64,000 nucleotides of DNA from Persicaria tinctoria (Eukaryota; Streptophyta; Magnoliopsida; Caryophyllales; Polygonaceae), in assembly GCA_037127255.1 (NCBI GenBank), contig JBANSL010000013.1, forward strand, positions 18,806,688-18,870,687, read 5' to 3'. The stretch's first letter is position 1; every line of letters starts with the position of its first letter. The position numbers were made by a program, and so were the translations under genes. The notes under the pieces were generated by a model. That model was not told the origin of the DNA. It worked only from the letters and a program-made list of their open reading frames with translations, and made no database searches. Of this stretch, positions 22,489 to 31,128 are shown one piece after another.

Positions 22489-23730
22489 ATGCGCCGTTCT
22501 GGTCAACCACCTGAGTTTGATGGCTTAGACGAACCGAAGCGCCTTTTACACGTCCACGCTAAACTAAAAAGAGCCATGGCGGCCACAAAAACACAAGAAC
22601 AGCTAATTGAGAGGGTTCGGAGGGAACTAGCCACCAAAGATACTGCTCTCGCCACTGAGAGAGCAGGAAGGGAATATGAAGCTGAGCGTGCGAGGCAAGC
22701 AGAAGCTGAGCTTCCCCAATATCCTACGAATGCAGAGGATTACATGCATCTGACTCTCGTCGTGCCTGAATCGGCTATCCTAATCCCTCAAAATACTTTT
22801 GAAATTCGCACTCACTTCCTTATTGAACTTAAAAATAATGCTTTTCATGGAAGATTTAATGAATTCCCTCTTGAACATATTACCAATTTTTCTGACATGT
22901 GTCGTACTCTTGCTGAAGGTACTACTCTGGAATATGTCAAGATGAAGGTTTTTCGCTGGTCTCTCGTCGGCCCTGCATTGAAGTGGCTTGAAGAGCTGAA
23001 ACCACAATCCCTCACGACATGGGCTCAAGTAGAACAGGAATTTCTCAACAAATTATTTCCTTCTGCCAAGACAGCACTCCTCCGCCAGAAGATCACAGCT
23101 TTCAAACAGAAGTCTGGGGAGCCGCTGGCAAAAGCATGGGAACGATATAAGGAACTAGTGCGATCTTACCCTACTCATGGACAGCCACCTTATGTTATTC
23201 AGGAGATCTTCTTCAATTCTCTTGATCAAGTCACTAAGGATAGGATCAATCAGTATACTCGATATGAGTATCTGACGATGCCACCAGCTGACGCATGGGG
23301 TGTACTAGACAAGCTCACCAAGTACGACACCAAGTATGGGGCTTCAACAAACTATGATGATGATGTCTGCGCCAGGCCAACCCTATCCATGCCCCTCTAT
23401 GAGCCTTCCAAAGAGATTGACCCAGATGTCAGGGAGCAGTACTACAGAGACCAGAATCGCAAGCTCCTCAAGCAAGTCAAGTATCTCTCTGTCAACCAGC
23501 CTTGCATCGAATGCGGATCACAGCGGCACACCACTACTGAGTGTCCACACACAGAGCAAGTCAGGATGGCAGAGACCCACGAAGAGGTAGCTTATGCAGG
23601 GGGTCCAAATCGCTATATGGGGGACCAAAGGTTTCAGCAACCACAATGGAACCAAGGTGCCCCTAGGAACCCCCCACCATATAGAGCTCCAGGACATCCA
23701 GAAAGAGATCAATGGAAGGATGATCTATAG
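22489..23730 (+). CDS. Athila-like Gag polyprotein, 413 aa
   Basis: Uninterrupted frame from ATG 22489 to TAG 23728-23730. Residues about 30-75 are rich in E/K/R/A and likely coiled coil. The Retrotrans_gag core is at about 115-270, with NAFHGRFNEFPLEHITNF, TLEYVKMKVFRWSLVGPALK, the TTWAQVEQEFLNKLFP run, and ERYKELVRSYPTHG. A single C..C...H....C-like zinc knuckle follows (CIECGSQRHTTTEC, about residues 342-355). It would assemble the particle and package RNA. I preferred ATG 22489 to an upstream GTG. The frame is intact, unlike the protease frame that continues from it after five or so stops. Confidence 0.88.
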   Translation: MRRSGQPPEFDGLDEPKRLLHVHAKLKRAMAATKTQEQLIERVRRELATKDTALATERAGREYEAERARQAEAELPQYPTNAEDYMHLTLVVPESAILIPQNTFEIRTHFLIELKNNAFHGRFNEFPLEHITNFSDMCRTLAEGTTLEYVKMKVFRWSLVGPALKWLEELKPQSLTTWAQVEQEFLNKLFPSAKTALLRQKITAFKQKSGEPLAKAWERYKELVRSYPTHGQPPYVIQEIFFNSLDQVTKDRINQYTRYEYLTMPPADAWGVLDKLTKYDTKYGASTNYDDDVCARPTLSMPLYEPSKEIDPDVREQYYRDQNRKLLKQVKYLSVNQPCIECGSQRHTTTECPHTEQVRMAETHEEVAYAGGPNRYMGDQRFQQPQWNQGAPRNPPPYRAPGHPERDQWKDDL

Positions 23731-25044
23731 CTGATCCTTGATGAGATGCGCAGAAACCATGCACAACAGCGGCAGTCTACAAGCGCCATCAATAATCAAA
23801 TCCAGAATTTCAAAACAAGATTTGGAGAGCTGGATATCTGGAAGAGGAGCATAGAGACTCGGATGGGTTAATTCGCGGCCAAAATTCTACGACCGACCGG
23901 GCAACTCCCTGGGCAAACAGAACCAAATCCTAAAGGGAAGACCGGACACGTCACAGCTATAAAACTCAGGAGCGGGCACCAATTACACGAGCCAAAGGTC
24001 GGAAAGAACCAAGACAAAGTAGAGTAGCAACTCGACAACGAGCAGCAGTAACTCGATGTCGACCAAACCTTGGTCGATATCGACTAGAAACAACTCGACA
24101 CATAGGGGAAGCCAAACTCGGACTCATCTGCACAGCCCGGCAACTCGAGATCGACAACTGTTATCGATATCGAGCAACCCCTTGTCGATGTCGAGGAGAA
24201 GTTGGCCGATGTCGAGGACTCTGCAACACCGCCGACATCTGTTCTGGTTCCGAAGCAGAAAAAGACACTGTCTTTCCCTTCCAAAGCGCTAAAAGATCCC
24301 ACTGTAGGTAAGTTTAAACGTTTTGTTAATATGCTTCGAGAACTGAATGTCTCTATTCCTTTTACAGAAGTTCTGCAAGAGATGTCTGTGTATGTCAAAT
24401 TCCTGAAGGAAATCCTGAGCAACAAGCGATCCATCTCAGAAATCGCCAGCGAATGCAAAGTGCTCCACTTCCCTGAAAAAATACCTGACCCTGGTAAGTT
24501 TTCTGTTACTGTGGGATTTGGACAATATAAATATGAGTCCTTGTGTGATTTAGGAGCAAGTGTGAGCATCATGCCCTTATCAATCTGGCGGAAGGTGAAC
24601 ATAGGATCTATAGAGCCTATGGATGCCAAGCTATACATGGCAAACAATACAGTGGTCATCCCTACAGGTATGGTTGAGAATGTCCCTGTCCAGGTTGGTA
24701 AGTTCTTTATCCCCGCTGATTTCCTTATTATAGACTGTGCTGAAGATCCTACTAGCCCTATTATTCTTGGTAGACCATTCTTAGCTACTGTAGATGCCAA
24801 AATTAGTGTCAAACAGCGATTGCTCACCTTCACAATAGGCGATGAGGTCTTAGATTTCTCTTTTGGCCCTGAAAAAAAAGGAAATTTCATGGCTGGAGAT
24901 GAAGAGCATCAGCAACCACGGGATCAAGCAAACAACGGAGGAAGGCACCAGAACTCAACTCGACATCGACAAAGACTCCTCGATGTCGACCAAGCTTTTA
25001 CTCGATGTCGGCCAATCTTTCTCGACATCGACTTCCCCTACTGA
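23731..25044 (+). pseudogene. Athila-like linker and aspartic protease, gag-pro frame
   Basis: The same frame as gag continues past the TAG at 23728 but contains further stops up to 24180. From 24202 it is open to the stop at 25042-25044. The linker has the Athila phrases GQLPGQTEPNPKGK and AIKLRSGHQL. Further on are FKRFVNMLRELNVSIPF and FLKEILSNKRS, then the protease: LCDLGASVSIMPLSIWRK with the catalytic D in DLGAS, and PIILGRPFLATVDA, the usual partner motif (ILGRPFL). The last 50 codons are made of TCGAYRTCGA repeats. Reverse transcriptase does not follow. Confidence 0.85.
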
Positions 25045-25140
25045 GCACCAGACTTGCCAAGAGCATAAGTATGGGGTCCCTGTACTCGATATCGACCAGT
25101 CTTGCTCGATGTCGACCAACCCTAAGCCCGAAGATTTCTG
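24050..25140. repeat. TCGATATCGA/TCGATGTCGA palindrome clusters in coding linker
   Basis: Two clusters. The first (about 24050-24215) has GGTCGATATCGACT, TATCGATATCGAGC, TGTCGATGTCGAGG and GGCCGATGTCGAGG. The second (about 24955-25130) has CTCGACATCGAC, CTCGATGTCGACC, CTCGATGTCGGCC, CTCGACATCGAC and CTCGATATCGACC. The second lies within the open protease-side frame and is translated as repeating LDVDQ/TRCR/LDID units. Confidence 0.85.
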
Positions 25141-25926
25141 TTTTTGGGCCCGAAAAGGTAAGTTCAGGTATGAATTCTACTTCTCCTCAGTCCATTAAGA
25201 AATTTATAAATAATTTAAGGGGAGGTAAGGCCCCGTGGCGAGAGAATCTGCAGAGAATAAGAGCTGGAAAGAAAAAGAAGGGAGAAAAGGAAGACTATGC
25301 AAGCAACCACCTGTCAGCTGAGCTTGCATACTACAATCAAGGCCTAGATGATCCAGGAGAAAGGTCAAGCACAAGCGGGCCCCACATTGACGGTCATTGA
25401 GCACAAACGGAAAAGTCGGCCTAGCGACTTTAAAATCTAGAGCATGTATATAAAACTTTTGAATTTTTGGGACTTTAGAACTTTTGATTTTGGTTTTGGT
25501 TTTTGTTCTTTAGTTTAGAATACTTCATGTGGAAAGTCTTGTCTTTGTGTGAAATCAAACACTTTTAGGTTGGCAAAGCATAAAAAGATCGTGAAAGGTG
25601 GAATAAAGAAGTCCCTGAAAGATAGTCAAAATCGACTAGGCCGGTCGAGAACGACCAAGAGGAGCAGCCCAGTTTTCCTCGATATCGAGTAGGCCAACTC
25701 GATATCGACCAAGTCAGAAGGCTCCTCGACTTCAGCATTCCATTCGACGCTGACAGCTTACTCGATATCGAGTACAGTACTCGATATCGATCAATCCAAT
25801 TCCTCGACAAACCCTGTATTGCCTTCCTCGACGCATTATTCGGTGAGTTCCTTCCTTTATTCTTGTTTTTATTTGATTTTATACAGTGGGGACACTGTAT
25901 ATTTTGAGTATGGGGTGAGGGAAGAG

Positions 25927-25966
<40 letters not shown>

Positions 25967-27100
25967 GTTTTATTCTTGTTTTTGGTTTTACATGGTGAAA
26001 TTCTGAGTAAAATTTTAAATTTTTATGCATAAGGCTAAAACTCAAAATTTCATGAGACATCTCTCATTGCTTGTAAATTGTTCAAAGAAATAGTGTCATG
26101 GAAGCTTTATTGAACTCGACGATGCAAAATTGGATTCATTAGAGATATAGCATGAAATTGCCTAGTAAAGGGAAGTCACAATGAAGTGCATTATTTTTAT
26201 GAAAACCAAGAAAAGAGGTAAAATTTGACGTTGCTTTTGACATGTTGCATGATAAGAGGATGGAGGACTTTATATTTCCATATAATGCTCATGCTGTTAT
26301 ATCCTAGCCAAACCTATGCTTATGCATTACACAAAAGTCATATTATGCCTTATTTCATATTTGCTCAACATGATCTAAATATTTGCCATTCCTTACCTTA
26401 TTTTCTATCTGGGGATTATGTTGAGAATTATGTTACATTATGGAGATTACTATATGGTTGTTGTGTTGTTGTTATCATTATTGGAGTTTGGTAGGAAATT
26501 GTTTGAAATATATGGAAAATTTAATGAGTGAAAGAAAATCCGATCACCTCAGGAAATAAAGGTAGATCGACCCTGCTCGCTGAGATAATAGTTCAGTGAG
26601 ATGGGACACAGTGTGAGGAGTCCAAAGCACTAAGTATCCGGGGCCATTCATGACACCCATGTTTGCGACTCGCGAGAAGGCAGTGTTGAGGTTAGAGAGG
26701 TAAAAGCCTTATTATTGACAAAAGCATTATGAAAGGTGATGAATCTTATGAAGAAGGGATGTGGTATGAAAGTTTGGAAATAATCCATTTCCCCGGATCA
26801 TTAGAACCACATTGCCAAATATTACCCACCTTAAGCCTTTTACCAATCTACTCCTTATTGAGCTTAATTAAAGTCCTCTTGATTATTAATGTTTTGACAC
26901 ATGAATTGTTTTTGCATAACCCTTCTTTTGTGAGTAGATGTTGCTTTTAATTGCACATGCATGGATTTGTGACACTAGTACCTTTTCTAGGAGGGTAATT
27001 GATTGCAGGGACATATGAGAATAAATCTATGATGTTGAGAGTTTAAATCCTTCCCCTGAATGACCGTCCAAGTTATTGCTTGGGGACAAGCAAGCTTAAG
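25141..27100 (+). other. 3' region of the Athila-like element; pol missing
   Basis: No polymerase or integrase motif in any frame. Near 25380-25440 a short phrase (VIEHKRKSRPSDF) looks like the end of a lost pol frame. More palindromes lie at 25678-25707 and 25755-25790. An (ATT)n microsatellite occupies 25930-25965. The conserved block shared with the relic at 3091 is at 26645-26672. The env-like ORF found in some Athila elements is not evident. Confidence 0.7.
25930..25965. repeat. (ATT)n microsatellite
   Basis: About eleven perfect ATT repeats inside the 3' region of the Athila-like element. Confidence 0.95.
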
Positions 27101-27112
27101 TATGGGGTGATT
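27078..27112 (+). promoter_or_regulatory. Pre-LTR signature and polypurine tract
   Basis: GCTTGGGGACAAGCAAGC, then TTAAGTATGGGGTGATT, directly before the 3' LTR start TGATGTCC at 27113. The same layout is at 3622-3656. Confidence 0.75.
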
Positions 27113-28589
27113 TGATGTCCACTAAAATAGCCATGTTGAGATACACATTTTAGCTCCATATTCTATACACTTTGCATATTTCGGGTTGGGAATATGTTGA
27201 ATTTATGTAATATATGTTTATTTGAAAGAAATAGAGGTCTACATAAGTTTTTATTTAATATTACAGAATTTAGAGCCATTCCGGGACAAAAATAAAGGGG
27301 AAAAAGTTGAAGGCCAGTGTTACTCGATATCGACAACTTCTCCTCGATATCGACAAAAATGTGCACACAAGCCTAGTCGAGGACAAGCCATATCGAGAAG
27401 CTGAGAGGCGAAGCCAACTCGAGTTCAAGACCTTACTCGATATCGAGTAATTTACTCGATATCGACCAAACCTTGAAGCCACACCTGGAGTCGAGGAGGC
27501 ATCACCTGATCGAGAAGCCGAAGACCAAGCCATACTGAGCAACACTTCCTCGATATCGAGTACATTGCTCGATATCGACAAGACCAGAAGCACTTGTCTG
27601 AGTCAAGTCGAGAAGCAATTACTCGATCAAGCCAGCAAGTTGAAGTCGACGACACATTTCCTCGATATCGAGTACTTTTACTCGATATCGACCAAAATCT
27701 TCCTGGGCCGTGTTACACGGTTGGGCTGTCCGAGTCGAGTTGGGCTTACTTGGGAGCGAAGGAGTCCGAGATCTATCAAGTCTATCAAGATCTATCCATG
27801 GAGAGAGGATTTATCCACACATGAAGATATTTAGATATTTTAGATATATTTCTTTTTAAGATAAATATTCTTTTTATTAAGTTTTATCTTTAGATATTAG
27901 ATATACTTTCTTTCCTTGATTAGCAAGGATTGGAAGCCTATAAATAAAGTCTTAGGGGCTGATTTCTAAGCATTCAATTCCACATACAATTAGTTACATA
28001 GAGGTAGAGAGAGAGAGTGAGTGGCCAAGAGGAGTTTGTGAAGCGAGAGCGGAATTGGCTTCCTTTGGTTGTAAGCTCTATTAGGTTTATTAATGCAAGT
28101 TAGTTCTTTTTCATCAAAGATGTCTGCGATTGCGATGAGGCACGAGTAGTCAACCTACTTCTAGGGTTGGGGTGAGCCCGATGATAGTCCTGCGTGTTTG
28201 AGGTAAAGATCCGACTTTTATCATGTTTTGAGCATCTACTACTTGTTATGTGTTTATTACCCATCTAATGGAGATCCATGATAACAACTTGGATTATAAA
28301 CATAAAATCAGTAGATACAATTAGAGTTTCTTGAAAGAGTTGTCTAATTGTTGGAAAAGGCGAAAGCTTGATCCTTCGATGAAATTGCATGATTATCTTT
28401 TTTATTCTTGCCTTATACATGTTTGGTTATCGTCGTCGCAAACCCTGATCTTGGAAGTTTCCTTTCATATAATTTATTTCGAATCCCACAAGCTTTGTTC
28501 TTTATTTATTTCGTTTTTAAGTTTCTGTGTCCTCGATATCGACTAACTGTGGTCGATATCGAGTATTGATATTCGATTGACGAAGATCG
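27113..28589 (+). repeat. 3' LTR of the Athila-like element, truncated
   Basis: 1477 bp matching 20644-22124. Identity stops after GACGAAGATCG at 28589, where CACTA sequence resumes. The last 280 bp of the LTR, including its CA end, are missing. Confidence 0.88.
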
Positions 28590-29750
28590 CTCCACATCAT
28601 AGTGCAGCAATTCCTCCCACATCGTCAATGCTGAGAGCATCAATAAAGAAGTTCGGTCAGCAATCATATATTGCATCATAGTGCAGCAACCCCCTCGATA
28701 GCTGACAAAGGATTTGGTAAAGAGTAAAAGAAGACAACGGTTCCCACATTCATCAACTATGATGAGAAGATGAGCATGATAGGGCTTACGATTTAATCTG
28801 GTTTGCTTTCATCATGATGTAGTTAGCATGGCTCCACATCTGTTTAAGGGGAAAAGACTTAATCTGAATACAAAAGCAGTTGCCACATACAAAGATCAAA
28901 ACCTGTATATACATTTGATTAGGATTTCGGGGAGAAATTTCAAACCTGTAGAAAATTATTTTCAAATTATCTACTAAAAGGACTCAATCAGGTAGTCTCT
29001 ATAATAAACTTGAAATTTGTATTCAAAATACAGAAAGGTAAAACCATAACAGAAGTATCATATAAGTTACTAGAAAAAAAAAGATAAACTAACCATGTGA
29101 AGAACAAACATTTGCAATAAGAACACAACTAAGTCTATCAATCTTAACGAGTAACATGTTACCCTTAAATAACCGTGTATGACTTTAACTAACCGATTGT
29201 GAATAGTGGGTTCACACTTCACATCACTCTTGTTACTAGAACCAAACATATTCAAAGTTGCACATGCTTTAGAGGAGATGTATCAAATTCTTTCCCGCCC
29301 TTTAATGATACTATCTTAAAGAATGTTTCAGTAACCAACCAAAAAGCAACCTACAGAGCCATATCCATTGATTCATAGAATGTATAGAACCAAAAACAAG
29401 AAATTAGTTCATGAGGTCAGTCATATCATCAGCATTAGGCTAAACAACCGGATTTTGAGAAAACAAGTAAAACCCTAATTCCAACCATAAAGACATGAAC
29501 ACCGCTACCGCGATCGTCGAATTTTCACAATAAAGTAACAACTCAAAAAAATTGGTTATTGGTGTGATCAGTACCCACAACTTTAGCTAGAAACCCGAGA
29601 AATTACTTAAGCCCTATAAATCCAAAAAATTAAATCAAATCGACTAATAATACGCAATAAACAGAACATTTCAAAACCCTAGAATTGGAGTTGTAGGAAA
29701 GCCAAATTGATAGAGAAATTGAAGGACAAATTGGTGCTAAAGAAGCTTAC
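28590..29750. other. CACTA sequence right of the nested retroelement
   Basis: This begins where the 3' LTR breaks off. It contains a direct repeat of CATCATAGTGCAGCAA (about 28595 and 28676). Short minus-strand frames are open here, but I recognise no domain. Confidence 0.45.
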
Positions 29751-30005
29751 CTTAGGCGTTGCAAGAGAGACTCCGGCGACGGAATGGATGGACGGAGGAG
29801 GAAGCTCAGACAATAGCGCATCAAGAGGCGAGAAGAGAGAGGAAAATCGGACGCAGAGATCTAGAAACAAGTCAATCGCTGAGGAGGAGGTGGAGGGACG
29901 GGGACGCCAGCGAGGAGGAAGTGTCGAGGTGGAGAGAGTCGCCAGAGAGGAGGAGGTGGAGTGAGTCGACGGTGGCTTCAATCGTTTGGGGTTTCGGGAG
30001 AACAT
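29751..30005 (-). pseudogene. Possible first exon of the captured/chimeric CACTA gene
   Basis: On the minus strand an ATG at 30005 opens 85 codons (MFSRNPKRLK to GVSLATPK) that end exactly at a strong donor, CCTAAG|GTAAGC (29751/29750). Upstream sequence is C/T-rich, like a plant 5' leader. It lies in the same orientation as the exon-like blocks at 20540-19112, from which the nested retroelement now separates it. The product is S/P-rich with no recognisable domain. Whether it was spliced to the PARP-like exons is inference. Confidence 0.4.
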
Positions 30006-30468
30006 CGAGAGAAAGAGGATATCTCAAATCTAGAGGGAGAGGAGGAGAAATCGAGGATGAAAGTAGAGAATGAGAAAGGCGGTGGTGGCCGTGGTAGTGG
30101 CGGTGGCGAGGATGATTGTGGCAGAGGATCTGAGTAGATGAGTGAGTTTGGGCTCTTGAGGGATGGACTGAGGAGAAGCTGAGTGAGTAAGTACATGGGA
30201 ACTGGGAAGTCTGGGCGAATGTTGAAATTAAGTATGGGCGGGTGTCCAATTTTTTTTTAAGTGTTTCTCGCGCGTGTTTCAAATTCAAAATTACCCATTT
30301 TAATTTTTTTAGAATAAACAGTTTAATATCTGTAAAAAAAATTAACCGATGTCTAATTGTTTTTCAACATCGCAAATTTAAAAACTGATATAATAGACTA
30401 CTTTAACATCTGGTGTTTTGTTGACAGACTTAAATCACATGATGTCTAATTACAGTATTCTAGTAGTG
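30006..30468. other. Right subterminal region of the CACTA element
   Basis: G/A-rich from 30006 to 30240 (C/T-rich on the minus strand), then AT-rich with GATGTCTAAT, ACATCTG and related words up to the terminal repeat ending CTAGTAGTG at 30468. Confidence 0.6.
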
Positions 30469-30471
30469 ACT

Positions 30472-31128
30472 CCTACTGAATTGTTACATTTGGCTATTAA
30501 AGTTGACCGTGGAGCTAGATACAGGAACCAAGGCGGAAGGATGACGAGTGGGCAACCCTAACCTTGGCGCCAAAGCCGGCCACAACAGCCCTAAGGGCGG
30601 CCTGACGGAGGCTACAACTCTCGGTCAAACCAATCCCAAGGAAGGGGAGATGGCCGAACCACCCATCTGGCTTCCGACAAGGGCAAGGCGCCTGCATACG
30701 GACGTGATTCGTCTGGTGTATCTACTGTCCCCAAATGGAGTAATCCTAACCCCTCTACTACTAGATCTAGTGACATTGTGTGCTTTAAATGTCATGGTAG
30801 AGGCCATGTTATGAAGGATTGTCCCAATAAGAAAACTCTCATGATTAATCACTTAAACGAATATGTGTCTGACAATTCTTGTGATGAAAATGAAGAGCAT
30901 GCTAATGATAATGATCAAAACCTTAACCTGGTTACTTATGATAAGGATGATGATGACATTGATTATGAACATGGAGACTCATTGATTGGTAGGAGAGCCT
31001 TAAGTGTTCTTCCTGCACCATGTGATGACAATCAACGTGAGAATCTGTTTCATACTAGATGCTTAGTTAAGGGTAAGGTGGTTAATGTGATCATTGATAT
31101 GGGGGAAGTTGTTGTAACTTATCCAGTC
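30472..31128 (+). pseudogene. CRM-like gag 3' part, zinc knuckle and protease remnant
   Basis: The frame interrupted at 18258 resumes as PTELLHLAIKV and continues with stops at about 30558 and 30589. A complete CCHC zinc knuckle (CFKCHGRGHVMKDC) lies at 30781-30822. An acidic linker follows, then the start of the protease at about 31090 where the expected D-S/T-G catalytic triplet reads DMG. A deletion and frameshift near 31100-31128 remove most of the protease core before the frame recovers at HWMNDCGN. Confidence 0.8.

Larger units (their letters stand above)
20644..28589 (+). mobile_element. Athila-like retroelement with gag and protease only
   Basis: 5' LTR 20644-22402, primer site 22409-22426 of the Asp-tRNA type used by Athila, gag 22489-23730, protease around 24480-24850, a long 3' region, polypurine tract, and a 3' LTR (27113-28589) cut short by about 280 bp. 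No reverse transcriptase, RNase H or integrase motif occurs between the protease and the 3' LTR. The element is therefore non-autonomous, comparable to described gag-bearing LTR elements that depend on relatives for polymerase. The truncated 3' end removes any target duplication. It sits inside the CACTA element. Confidence 0.85.
18262..30468. mobile_element. CACTA transposon (non-autonomous), host of a nested retroelement
   Basis: Terminal inverted repeats start CACTACTAGAAAAATACAAT at the left and, read inward on the minus strand, CACTACTAGAATACTGTAAT at the right, agreeing for about 28 bp through TTAGACATC. The 3-bp target duplication is ACT (18259-18261, 30469-30471), as expected for CACTA/En-Spm. 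Subterminal regions repeat AGACATC/GATGTCTA words. No transposase is seen. Without the inserted retroelement the unit is about 4.3 kb and carries captured exon-like sequence on the minus strand. Confidence 0.92.

Noticed and set aside
24084..24890. Minus-strand frame of 268 codons
   Set aside because: It is the shadow of the protease frame on the plus strand, which has clear DLGAS and ILGRPFL motifs.
20850..25800. CRISPR-like array of short repeats
   Set aside because: The repeats are 10-bp palindromes with irregular spacing in a plant retroelement. There are no regular spacers and no cas genes.
25141..27100. An env-like gene in the Athila-like element
   Set aside because: Only short frames occur (for example 26225-26494 and 26729-26950). 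None has a signal peptide plus transmembrane layout or known similarity.
20644..28589. A target-site duplication for the Athila-like element
   Set aside because: The 3' LTR is truncated and the base pairs next to 28589 do not match those before 20644, so no duplication can be claimed.
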